The notes below the pieces were generated by a model. It worked only from the letters and a program-made list of their open reading frames with translations. It ran no database searches and had not been told where the DNA came from. Positions 40,332 to 53,132 of a DNA stretch of 64,000 nucleotides are shown in pieces. This DNA is from Dermatophagoides farinae (taxonomy: Eukaryota > Arthropoda > Arachnida > Sarcoptiformes > Pyroglyphidae): NCBI RefSeq assembly GCF_024713945.1, contig NC_134681.1:310001-374000 (forward strand), written 5' to 3'. The translations under genes were made by a program, and so were the position numbers. The stretch's first letter is position 1; every line of letters starts with the position of its first letter.

Positions 40332-41252
40332 CACCACCACCACCAATCAATCAATCAATTAACCAATTCTAAAAAAAATTGATCCTTCATTTATATAATC
40401 ACACATATAATGGTAATTTAAATTTTCGATTCATTCATTTCAACAAAAAAAATATTCACATCGACAAATCAACTATGAGAAAACAAACAAATGAAAAATC
40501 GATTCGTTCTTATTTAAAAAAAACATTTTATTTTTATTTTATTTCTGATACATTTGGCAAGATCATATTTTTTTTTTTTTTTTTGATCACGATCTTGATT
40601 GTTATCAAATTGATTAGTATTATTATTATTATTAATCCTTTCTAGATGATTTATATTGATTTGGGGATTTATTTTTTTTTTGGCACAAACACAAGTAAAA
40701 TGAATAAAATAAAGGTCAAAAAATGGGAATATAAATGTGATTATCATTAATAAGATCGATGGTTTCTACAGCTATATTTAGTTACACGGAATGACATTCA
40801 CCTTTTTTTGTTTGTTTGTTTGTTTGTGTTTTCAAGTGATTCAAGTTCTATGACTTTAATAATAAATCATAATCATATTCATATATATATGCAAAATACA
40901 TTGACCATTTACTGTGATTTTTTTTTTTTTTTGGTTTGTTTTCAATTTTCTGGTAGTTGAAGTTTGGTTTCTCCGAACAAAAAAAAACGAACAAACTAGT
41001 GCCGCCATCCTGTGGCAACGAAATCAAAACTATTTGTTTTATTCATTTTTTTTGTTTTGTTTTGTTTTCCAAAAATGAAATTCAAAATCATTTGTTAAAT
41101 ATACGAATATATTTCTAACTATAATTAAACATTCAAAATCTTTTACAATGATTACCCATCATTCAAGTGATCCGTTTGTTACTTGCTATCGGATTAAATA
41201 TACAAAAAATAAAATTCAATTTGATGATTAAATCAATAAAAAATGGTCATCA
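40332..41252. other. Short spacer between convergent genes
   Basis: 3' flanks of the acyl-CoA reductase (+) and the carbonic anhydrase-related gene (-). It includes an AATAAAATAAAG-type signal on the plus strand near 40,705 and the minus-strand signal at 41,038-41,043. No exon. Confidence 0.6.
41038..41043 (-). promoter_or_regulatory. Polyadenylation signal of the CA-related gene
   Basis: AATAAA on the minus strand, about 210 bp downstream of the proposed stop codon at 41,253-41,255. Confidence 0.5.
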
Positions 41253-43052
41253 TCAAATATACAAACCTTTATAGGCTACCGGTTGATTTACATAGCATAA
41301 TTGTTTACTATATGCATTATCCGTATTGAAATCAATTTCTTCCAAATCGTACTGAATGGAAATATGAACAAAAAAAAAAATAAATAAATATTTTTTCGAT
41401 TCTTAGATTCTTGATCATCACTTAAATACCTTGAAACGTAGATCCGATATCAAACGATGATTGATAATATTCGTTGTAACCATACGATTATTTAGCTGTT
41501 GAATTGGCCGAAAATTATCCTGATGTCCATCACTTTTCAATGATGTACGTAGCTGATGTAATTGATGACCACTAATATATAATGGTTTATTCAATATGAT
41601 CCATTGAACCGATTCAAAACAGGCTGGCTGTGTTAATGATCCTTCATAGGTAACAAATTGTTTTGTATCCGATAATAATTCTTTTAAATTTAATCTATTC
41701 AATTGTTGAATATCACCTAAAATCATGAACAATAAATATGTTAAATTTATCAAATTCAAAACTGAATTCATTTGATTTAATCAATGTAATAACTATGAAC
41801 AATTCATTCAAAGTTTGTGAATGAATGAACAAACGGAAAAGATAACAAAAAAAATAATAATAATAAATCCGATTATCAAATCGTAGTATTCAATGGCTAT
41901 CGTGATTTTTTTTCAGGATCCGAACAAATAAGAGCGAGAGAAAAAAAACAAAATGCAATCAAATTCTTATTCAACCATCATCATAATCATCATTGGTCAC
42001 TTGTGTAATATAAATATATGTCGAAGGATAATTAAATCATAGTTTGATTCAACAGAATATTGTTGAATTGTTCGAATAATAATAATAATAACAATATATA
42101 TTTCATGATATTATGTTTACTTAATCAACTACTTGTATTCACCAAGAATATATTTTTTTTTTTTTTTTTGGCTGGCTGGTTGCTCGGCGGTGGATTTTCT
42201 CTTTCACTCACTATCTACCACCCAATTTTTTTTCCTGATTTTGGTTTTCATTTTATTGGATCATACACACTTATACACGCATACATACATACACAATTGT
42301 TTTTTTTTTCATGATTCTCAAATGAATCTTGGAAATAACATACATAATTTTGACCAGCAAAAAAAAAAAAAAAATCTATACAGCATTTTAGTCGCCATGG
42401 AACAATGTCCGAGAAAGAGAAAAAAAAATATGAAATACAAACATACACACTACACATTCATCAATTGGATTGTCTTTTTGTATGTAGGTTTGTGGTTGCG
42501 TGTGTGTGTGTGTGTGTGTATAGAATATTCTATATTACAAAATTATTGTTGATCAAAAAAAAAAAATCAAATCAAGTACAACTAAATTCATGTTTTGTAT
42601 CACAAAGATCCAAGTGAATGAAATCAAATATTTTTTTTTTTGGCTTATCTCAATGACAACACTTTATTATTTAAATGAATATCGATATATAAATAGAATG
42701 TTGAACTTGATTATGCTTTTCATAGAAATAATGAAAAAAAAAGAAAAGAAAATCATTGAATACGCATATTGTTTTGGATTTTTGGCATTATTTTTTTGTT
42801 CGGTTTCTAATATTTTCCCGATCCAGCTGTTGATGATATCCAATCGATGATCAATTCACATTACACACACACACACACACATACACAAATACACAGATGA
42901 AGCATATGGTGTATCTATCAGAAATTATTGAATTGAAAAAAAAGCAAAAATTCTTTTCTTTTCTTTCTTTCTTTTTTTGTTCATATGATATAGATGTATG
43001 GATAAATAGATAGATGAACTATTGAAAAAAAACCCCAATGGAAAATTCTTAA

Positions 43053-43088
<36 letters not shown>

Positions 43089-45484
43089 TCATACATTCAT
43101 TCATTCATTGGTTGATGTTTTCAACAGAATTCATTGAGTATTTGACAGACTATCATTTTTGATAGTCCATGTATGCTATTCATACGAGTAATTTATTAAT
43201 TAATACGCTTCAATGCATCATATTCATGATGATGATGATAATGAGATAATGAGAAGAATATTCAAACATCTGTTTCATAATCAAAAAAAAAACAGTGATT
43301 GTCAATTAATTTTTTTTTCTAGTCACTTCTGATGTCGGTCTTGCACTTTTTGTTTTTCTTTTCACTATTTTCATATATTGAATAAAATAAAATAAAGAGT
43401 TAATAACGAAAACTAATCAAGTGATGAAATGATTTTTGTTCAAACTTTTGTTTTATATTGTTGTTATCTGATAAAAAATAAAAAATAAAAATATCACATA
43501 CCTCTATTGCTTATATTCTTGAATGAATTAATCATAATTTTAAGTTGAGCATTTGTTGACATATTTTTTGTCATTTTAATCATAGTTGCAATGGCAACTA
43601 AACCATTTGGTGATCTTTTAGCTTCTGACCAATTTGAATATAATTGTCCATTATAACCATAGAATTGTAATTCACCAGAAAATTGTAATTGATTTATACT
43701 ATGTTCAGATCCACGATTATTTTCACGACCAAAATGTAATGTTACATTTGATAATGTATATTGATAGCTAAGTGGTCCACCAGTAATTATGATTGGTTTC
43801 TTTTGATCAACTTCAATTTCAATACTACGGCCAGTATTTATTAGATTGCCATCAATATAATCACCTTTAATATATAATTCTCTTAAATATTGATCATATA
43901 TAAGTAATTCAGTATCAATATCAATCGGTGATTGTCGTCGTCCTTTACTACAATGTGACCATTTTGGATTTAAACGGCCCCAAAAATCTGGACCTAATAT
44001 ATAACAGAAATGATAATGAAAAAAAACAAAATCATCATCATGGAATAGAATAAAAAAAAACATTTGCAATGAAATCAAATGGTCAGAAAAAATAGTTAAT
44101 TTGTTTTTTATTTTTATTTCTCTCTTTCTCGATCCACAAACATACACACACACACTCATTAATATACGAATCAGAAATAGAATATTCCATTTTCATTTTT
44201 TTTGTTACAATTTTTTTTACATGCATTTGACATGAATGTCAATCATAATCATCATCATCATCATCATCATCGGTGCTCCACATACACACACACACACGAA
44301 AAAACAACAAATTCATTCGTTGAAATACAACCAAAAAAAAAAAACGAAATGAAAATGAAAATATTGTCAAGGGTCAACCTCTTCAGAAACAACAACAACA
44401 ACATTTTCAATTATCGTCGAAAATAAAAATATTCTACAAGTGTAATTACATCGGGAAAAAAATCGGTTTTGGCTTTTCTGGCTCTCTCTCTCTCTCTCTC
44501 TCTCTCTCTTGCTCTCATCTTAAATAGTGTGATGGAAAATGTGAATCAAACCAGTTGACTGAAGAATGTAATTACAAACACACACACACACATAAAAATA
44601 CCGCCAATATAATCAACTGAAAATGAAATGAAATTGGTTTAATCATCCCTGAAAACAAAACGGTCCAATGTTAATCTTGATTTTCATTTTTGTTTTGGTT
44701 TTATCATCATCATCATCATCATTGTAGTTGTCATTTTTATCGTATTCATTTTCTTTTATTTTTATTTTTTGTTCGATTCACAACAAAACAATAAACATTC
44801 CTTACCGTAGGAGGAAAAAAAAACTTGATGAAAATTCTTTGAAACTCATCATTATTTGTGATGGAGGGGGGAGGGAAAAAAGACACCGTTATAATAATGA
44901 CACCTCTTTCGATGTCATTAAAATCGACCATGTGTGTGTGTGTGTGTGTGGATTTTGGATTTCAGCCAGAAAAAAATAATAATAATAATAATAATAATGA
45001 AGTTGGGAAAAAAAACTAATTAACACTAGTCGAAAAAGAAAAAATCTCTTCATGGTCATTGCATTTTTTCCATTTAGAATTTTTTTTTTTTTCGTTGTTG
45101 TTGTTGTTGTGCTGTTGTTGCAATGAAATAAATTAATGGAAAAAAATTCTTCAATTTTTTTAATGTTCATGAATTTGTTTTTTTTTCGTTCTCCAAATAT
45201 TACATAAAAATAACCGATATTTTTATACAATGATAATTATGATACATACCTGAGATTCCTTCATATGTCCACCATGAATCCCAATCGGCCATAACCATTA
45301 TTGTTGATAGTAATGATCGTTGTTGTTGTTGTTGTGGTCGATTAATGTTGATTCCATTATAAACATCATAATAATAATAATCACAATGAAAAGCGATTAT
45401 TAATAAAATAAATAAATGATCAATAATTATTGATCTCATTGTATTGATAATGATTCGATATGATGATAAATTGATAATCAACAT
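41253..45484 (-). CDS. Secreted carbonic anhydrase-related protein (CA X/XI type)
   Basis: This is an alpha-carbonic anhydrase fold expected to lack catalysis; vertebrate CA10/CA11 relatives are secreted neural ligands. Four exons (45484-45250, 43993-43502, 41716-41430, 41351-41253) close in frame to about 370 residues. A Met at 45,437-45,439 gives the better signal peptide (MRSIIIDHLFILLIIAFHC) and about 355 residues. Family motifs are WW-YEGISG, FWGRLNP, GRRQSPIDI, INTGR, ISGGP-like ITGGPLSYQY, GSEH, SPNGL, GSLTQPAC and DNFRPIQ-LNNR. At the zinc site, VTLHFG replaces the catalytic FHFHWG, so the His94 position is Thr, while His96 and His119 equivalents remain. One zinc ligand is therefore lost. 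Two Cys (WSHC and QPAC) can form the usual extracellular disulfide. The last exon could instead splice at AAAG|GTTTGT near 41,267 and continue further left. Confidence 0.9.
43056..43087. repeat. (CA)n microsatellite in an intron
   Basis: About 16 CA units inside the intron between the last two large exons of the CA-related gene. Confidence 0.85.
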
Positions 45485-46598
45485 AATTATTATTGTTTGA
45501 TGGAAATTTGATTTTGAATATCAAATGAAATTTTTTTTTTGAATCCGTAAATAATGAAAATATCAAAAAAAAAATCATTCAATCGTAACGTCAAATCAAA
45601 TAATTGACCAAACAATTGATCTCGATGATCACGTGGTACACGTATACACACGATGCATATGACAGTTTTATTTTTCTTTTCAAATGCACCTGACAACACT
45701 TTAACTCAGAGAGAGAGAGCAAAAAACCTCCTTCTCACAATATATATGCGATTTATAATTGAAACAAACAATTGAATGAGAATTTGAATGGATGAAAAAA
45801 AAATCAATCAATAATCAAAACACACACACATACACACAAATACTTGAATCGCAAATACACAAAGAAAAATATATGGTAAAATAATTTGTCAATTGTAGAA
45901 TAATTTTTTTGTGATTCTGGTCAAAATTGTTTATTTAAACAACAACAACAACAACAACAACAATTCAACGACATTTGATCGAGTGATAAGTATGTGTGTG
46001 TGTTAAAGTCAATTTGATTTTTTTTTCTGGACAATTCCATAACCAAGTTGGTTGTTGCCTTAACCATCATTACCAATATCAACATCTTTTTAGGAATTGA
46101 TTCAGCAACATTTTGAACATTTGTTTTTCAATTATTAGATGCGCAGGATTCTGGCGCGCTCTTTTTTTTTGATTCTGAATTCTGTTTTCCGCGTATGTGT
46201 GTGTGGTTTCGTTCGATTTAGCTGTGGCTGTTGTGGCTAGTCTCATTTACAATTGTATTTGATTGGTTCGGTTATTTTTCCTCCTTTTTTTTTGGTTTCT
46301 ACAATATGAAATAATCATTCAGTTATGGTATACAATTGGGCGTTATCATCATCATGATGGTGGTCGACAACCACCACCAAAAAAAAAAAAAAAAATGAAG
46401 AATTTCGTTTCCAGGTTCCAGTTTGACAACAAGAGAAAAAATTTTTTTTCTTGAAAATAAAAAGATTTAATTATCAGATGATAAAAAAAAATTCAGCTAC
46501 AAAATAACAAATTTGTTTATTCAAACATTCAGATAGAATTCTGAACGAAAAAAAACATCAGGGTCTCGGAGAACCAGGTTAAGTTTATTTGTTTGTGT

Positions 46599-46600
<2 letters not shown>

Positions 46601-46657
<57 letters not shown>
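46601..46657. repeat. (GT)n microsatellite
   Basis: Uninterrupted GT for about 57 bp (28 units). Confidence 0.95.
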
Positions 46658-46658
<1 letters not shown>

Positions 46659-47349
46659 CAACATTGACAATAAACACATGTCAATTTTTTTTCTGGCCAT
46701 ATTTGTGTGTGTCATGATTTGAATGCCAAATGAATCTATTGAGAGTGGGGTTTGGAATTTGAATGTTATTTTTTTTTATCCTACTTGATTTTAAAATTTT
46801 CACTTTTTTTTCTCACTTTATTCTTCAATGTGTACATATGGTAATCCTAAGAATCCTTTGGAAATCTTGATTGGAATTTTTTTTTCCATGGTGCTAATTA
46901 GTAGAACACGATTATAATAAGCTAATAGCTAATTTTTATGAAACAATGAAAAAAAAGTTTCAATATTCAAGTGAATGGGGGGAAAAAAACAGTGAACTTT
47001 TTTTTCGTATTCCGTAACGTGATTATCATCATCATCATCATCAGGTTCTAAATATTTTTTTTTTGTTGTTGGGATTGTTGCAACTTTTTTTTTCTGCACA
47101 CAAAGATCATATTAAATCTTATTGTATTGGAAATGAAATTTATTATATGATCAATGGTTGTTGGTCATTTCTAGCTATCCAACAAAACCATGAAATATAA
47201 TATTCTTTCATCGTCGTCATCGTTTATATTACATATTGAACAACAACAACAACAAAAAATGCCAAAGGCGAATATAACGAATATAAAATCAGAATTCAAT
47301 TATAAAACAAATTGAATAACATCAAATACAAATTGTCCATTCACATACA

Positions 47350-47375
47350 ATATATATATATATATATATATATAT
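47350..47375. repeat. (AT)n microsatellite
   Basis: Uninterrupted AT for about 26 bp. Confidence 0.85.
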
Positions 47376-49266
47376 GTTTTTCATTATCATCACTGAACAA
47401 CATTCCTAAAGTCATTTGTATGACCAATATTGAATTGGTTAAGTGAATACATGTATATAATTCACTTTCTATTCGACTTTTTTTTCTTCATTGAAATTCC
47501 AGTATTCAAGGTTCCAGAAAAAAAAATCGATATAACTAGCTCAATTAGATGAATGATACAATATACTTTCAAAATAATTTGTATTTAATATATTGAAAAA
47601 AAAATAAAAAATGTTGATGATAAGCAATAATAATAAAAGCAAAGAATCGATATGATGATGTTGATGATGAAATCTAATATTTTCAATCATCATAATAATC
47701 AGAAAACTCATTGCCCAAGTATGTTTTATGTATGAAACATTCACACACACACATACAAAAACTATTGTTTGATGGTTTGAAACATTTTCACAATTGTGAA
47801 TCATGTGTGTGTGTGCGTTGGAAATATCTACAAATATTGGCAACTTACAATCAAAATCACAAACAATAGGATCAAAAATGGAAAATATGGTCTACTGCAG
47901 TCGATTGAAAATTACCCCGGTTACAATCACAATTGTATCAATTCATTTTTATTAGCTTTTTCTATTTTTTTTTGTTGTTGTTGTTGTTGTTGTATTGTAA
48001 TTATGTTGATGATGATGATTCTATTCAATATAAGAATATTCAACAAATTCAATTGTGTGTCTGTTTTTTTTCATATAAAAAAAATGAGCCATACAAAATG
48101 AAATTGAACTTTTTTCGATATTTATATATTTGGAATTAATAATTGATTGTGATCTTTGTTGAATTCGATGAACAACAACAATAATACCGTGAATTGATTT
48201 GAATTTTTTTTCTGTTTTGTTTACCGATCACTTTCTTTTTTTTTTTTTGGTTTTTTTTTAATTCCGGAATATATGACATTGGAATTGAAATTAAAAATTT
48301 TTCTCTCCTGTTCACTTTACTGTTTATATTCAGGAAAAAAAATTCGAGTTCTTGCAAACGATTAGAATTTTATGCAAATTTAGTTCCTGAAACAAACAAA
48401 CAAACAAACAAACAAATGACATGCATGCAAAAAACACACACACACACACACGCGTTTTCATTTTTGAAATTCAACAGAATCCATTTTTTTTGGCAAAATT
48501 TTGGTCGATAAACTAAATTCTGCATTGATAATTTAGTTTTAAATTAAAGTTTGGTTCAAAGATTCTATATTGAAAAATTTCATAGCCATCAAATCGAATT
48601 GATTTCAATCAATGATTACAATGAAAATCTAGCTTCGTTTATATAAATAGTATTTTATTCTCAAATTAGATACAACAAAAAAGAATGCATCATTAATGCA
48701 TTATCAGCATGAAAATCAGCCAAAAGTATAATTTTCATTCCGGAAACTTTTCCTCTTTCCTGTTTTCATTACATTATTATTGTTTGACTTTTTTGTTTGT
48801 TTGTTTGTTTTTATTTCTGATTTGAAAACAAAATTCAGTTTTGAAAAAAAATAACAACAAGAAATCAAAAAGAAAGAAAAAAAAATAAAACTTGAAAAGT
48901 ATCTTGAAAAAGAAACAAAAAAAAAAAGAATTCAATCCATTTGAATCCACATGATGATGATGATGATGATGAATGCACAATTATTTTCAAGTGTTTTTTT
49001 TACTGGATTTTGCATTTCTACCGAACCCAAACACACACACACACATAAGATGATCGAGCATCTGTTTCTAAATATTTCCTTCCTTTTCTTTAGTTTCAGT
49101 CACTTTTTTTTTGTTATTTTTTGGTTCAACTGGTTTGAATGTCGTCAGTGTATATTTTTTTTCTGTTCATTATTCTTGAAAAAAAATTTTTTTTTCACAG
49201 TGAAACATCCCATTTTTGTTTGAAACACTTGCATACAGCCTTTGGATCATCATTACCATATAGTGG

Positions 49267-49400
<134 letters not shown>

Positions 49401-50410
49401 AAATGTGTCAGTCATTCAAATTGAATTCATTTTTTTTCTCTTTTTTTTACATTGAAAACAAAAAAAAATTTGATTCGATATGGTTCATAGAATTTTACTT
49501 TTTTTTGTTATTCTTTAGCCTACATAAGTTAGAATGTTGATATTGAATATGAGATGGTCATCAAATCTGATCAGAATTTTATTCTAAAAATGCTGATTAT
49601 GTAAAGATGGTCAATCGAATTCAATCAATCATCATTAATCGAATAAAAAAAATGATGATGATGATAATGATGGCCATAAAAAAAATTGAAACATGTCAAT
49701 ACAATATCTGCATAGTAAAAGATCGATTGATTCTTAAAATATTCATCAAAAGATTGATCAGGTGTAGTATGTATGTAATCAGAGGCGTATTTCGATACAT
49801 TTCCCTTTTACTGTGTGTGTTTAGAATGTTTACTTTCAACAACAACAACAACAGCCACAGCTACAAAAATAAATCTACGTGGTCATATTTGTTACAAAAT
49901 AAATAAGAAAGAGATAAGTGGATAACCATGGATCGAGACAATTTTATCGATTGTTGATTAAATTTAAAGTGAGAAAAAAAATGATAATCATAATCATAAT
50001 CATAACTAATGGCAACGATGATGAAATTCTATCGATAACCATAATAAACATATATAATATATACACTACAATATTGATAAATGAAACGAGACAATTAATA
50101 AATTTTTCGGTTACAGATATGTAACATTGATCTACTACTGATATGTAATGTAAAAAACAAACTTTGATGCCAAATTAGAAAAAAAAACGAGATAAGAAAA
50201 AAAAATTATACGTAATCAAATAATAAGACATATATATTTCATTATTATTCCATTTCAATTTGATTGTAGCCATCAACCATTTCATCTATTCAGGCAAGAT
50301 TCATTGTTTCAAATGATTCAAGTTGAATGAACAAATTAGTAGCAGTTATTCTCAATTATTTAATCATCAAATATAAACAATTTTCAATTTAATTGTTCAA
50401 CCAATCGTTG

Positions 50411-53132
50411 ATGGATCTATCAATTATTGATCAATTCATCGATGATGATGATGATGATGATGATTATAATAATAATGATCATTATGATTATTTAAATGAT
50501 TATCATGACAATCATTGTAATAATAATATTCAAACAATTATTAATGATTTTCAATCACAATTATCATCTGATGAACAAACAAATGAATTGAAAAATATTG
50601 CCAAACACGACAAACAACGACAACAATATGATTATTTCATGAATCGAATATTAATATTACAGAAAACTTGTCAAAATCTTGCCAAAAGTAATAATTTATT
50701 ACAAACAGAATGTGATCATTATTGTCGCCAATTTCGTACATATCAATTTTTATTTACACAAGAAAAACTTGTACGTCAACGGCTTTCACGATTATTGACA
50801 TCAAATCAACGTGAACTTGAATATCATAAACGCTATTGTTGTCAAATTAAAAATGTTATTAATAATAATCATCATCATCATCATCATGGTGGCAAGAATT
50901 ATCGACAACATTCATTATCATTGACTAAAACAAGAAAAAAACGTCAAAAAATCCGTACAACATTATCAACACAATCAACAAATACTAATCGTAATAATAA
51001 TCATCTTCATATTGAACATAATCAATGGAAAAAATGTTCACAACCATTTGTTTCTGTTAAATGTAAACAACAACAACAACAAAATATTGATAATGATGAT
51101 GATCAAGATAATGGCCAGAAAACATTGATTATTGATACAAATCAATCAGCAAATCATGTTGCAAATGTAGAGAAAAAATCCAATCTTGTATTATCTGATT
51201 CAATGAGAAAATGTATTAATTTTTCAAGATCATTAATAAAATTAGACGATATGAATGAAGACAGTAACAATGTGGTTATGATTGAAAATTGCAATTCAAT
51301 CAACAATGATATGAAAAAAAATGAACAGGTAAAACAATTGATTATGGTTAAAAAAACACATGAATTTCATGGAATATTTTTCAACATGACAATTGAAAAT
51401 GGTGTTATCATACGACAAGTTGCCAATAATAGTGAAGCATATAAAGCTGGTCTACGACAAGGTGATCGTATATTAGAAATATGTGGAATCAATATGCGTA
51501 TGGCTAATTATAAATGGGCTGAAAAAATAATAAATGAATGTGAAGAAAATGAAATTCCAATCAAAATAAATTCTACGACAAATCGATATGAAACAGATAT
51601 GAATTTAACAATGATAAAAAATTCCAATAATAATCGAAAATTAGTTACGAAACGAAGTACATTAATACGAAGAAATGCATTTAAGCGTAAGAATCGAATA
51701 TTACATCCATATTTTGATAGAAAACAGAATGAACAATTGGCTTTGTATCAGAATCATTTTCTGAATGTAACATTACCACGTCGTATACATTTACGGCCAT
51801 TGTTTGCAAATAAATTAAAACTTTGTGGAGGTAATGCTGTCGGCATATTTGTTCATACGATTGCTGAAGAATTGAAAAATTTTCTACAAATTGGTGATCA
51901 AATACTTGAATATAATAAATACGATCTAACACAAGCTACAGCTGAAGATGCAGCATTACATCTAGCTGAACCGATTGCACAAAACATTCAAACTGCTGAA
52001 CTGGTGGTTTTGTTCAATATCGATGGTGAGTACTTGATCAATTGATTGATTGATGAATGATTGTAGGTAAATAATTTGTCCAATTTTAGTATTTCAACAA
52101 ATTCAGGATAATCCTATTGGCGATTCATTTTATATTCGAGCTGAATTTAGTCGATCATCATGTAGTAGTTCATTACAATTTAACAAGGGCGACATCTTGT
52201 ATGTGGATAGTACATTATATGATGGCAAACCATGTAAATATTGGCGTGCATGGAAACTTGATCCATTTGGACAACCAATTGAAAATGGTCATATACCAAG
52301 CAAATATAATGCCGAATGTGAAATGTTTCGACGATTATTTTGTTCGAATAATGATGATATGAAAAGTTTTCGATCAATTCGTCAGCTATTTCAAAGATTA
52401 ACATCAAACAAATCTTACAATGAAAACGATACACGGCTACTTGCATCATTTTCTTATATGACAAATAATAATAATAATGTTCAAGATAAACAGATTGATG
52501 ATCATAATTCATTTGAATGTATTGATAATCTTCAAGCATATCGAAGAGTTCAAATGATTGAACAGACTAAACCAAGACCGGTAATCATATTTGGTCCATA
52601 TAGCCATACAATTGGTAAACGTTTGGAAATGCAATTTTCATCATTGTTTCAATTATGTCAGAAAAAAACCGAAACAATGATTATGATGGCATCGATTAAA
52701 GATTTTGAAAGAAAAAAAGATGAACATTATATTTCTTGTGCACATCGTGAAGATGGTTCAGGTGATTTTATTTCATTGACAAATATAATGGAAATTATAA
52801 ATCAAGGTAAACATCCAGTCATAACAGTAACTGGTAATAGTTTGGATGAATTCCATTCACAACAAATCTATCCAATTATTATTGAACTTAATTTTCGTAC
52901 GGCTAAACAAATGAAAATTGCCGTGAATAAACATTGGAATCATACTAGTAAAATATCATTACGTACAGCTAAAAATATTCATAAACATCATAGAAAATTA
53001 TCTAAACAATTTGAAAATATTGAACATGTTATTCTAAATGCTGATATTAATCTGATGGCTATTATTGCAATGATTAAATTGCACGTGCTTCGTGAACAAA
53101 ACAAACTTATTTGGACCGATGCATCATCATGA
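50411..53132 (+). CDS. DLG5: DLG5-like MAGUK scaffold (coiled coil, PDZ, PDZ, SH3, GUK-like)
   Basis: MAGUK proteins assemble junction and polarity complexes at the cell cortex. Two exons (50411-52025, 52090-53132) join in phase 1 and give about 885 residues. After an Asp/Asn-rich start, a coiled coil covers about residues 50-155, followed by a His/Gln/Asn-rich linker. PDZ-a spans about residues 313-400 (FHGIFFNMTIENGV, AGLRQGDRILEICGINM). PDZ-b spans about 449-538 (AVGIFVHTIAEE, IGDQILEYNKYDL). The SH3 domain starts at about 545 (GDSFYIRAEFSR, FNKGDILYVDSTLYDG, IPSKYNAE). A guanylate-kinase-like domain (about 660-885) has PRPVIIFGPYS in place of a working P-loop, so it should be inactive. 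SH3 and C-terminal wording (AYRRVQ, YPIIIELNF, EQNKLIW) match DLG5 better than DLG1 or MPP. Vertebrate DLG5 is about twice as long with four PDZ domains. An in-frame TAA at 50,390 supports the chosen ATG unless an upstream exon splices in. Confidence 0.85.
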
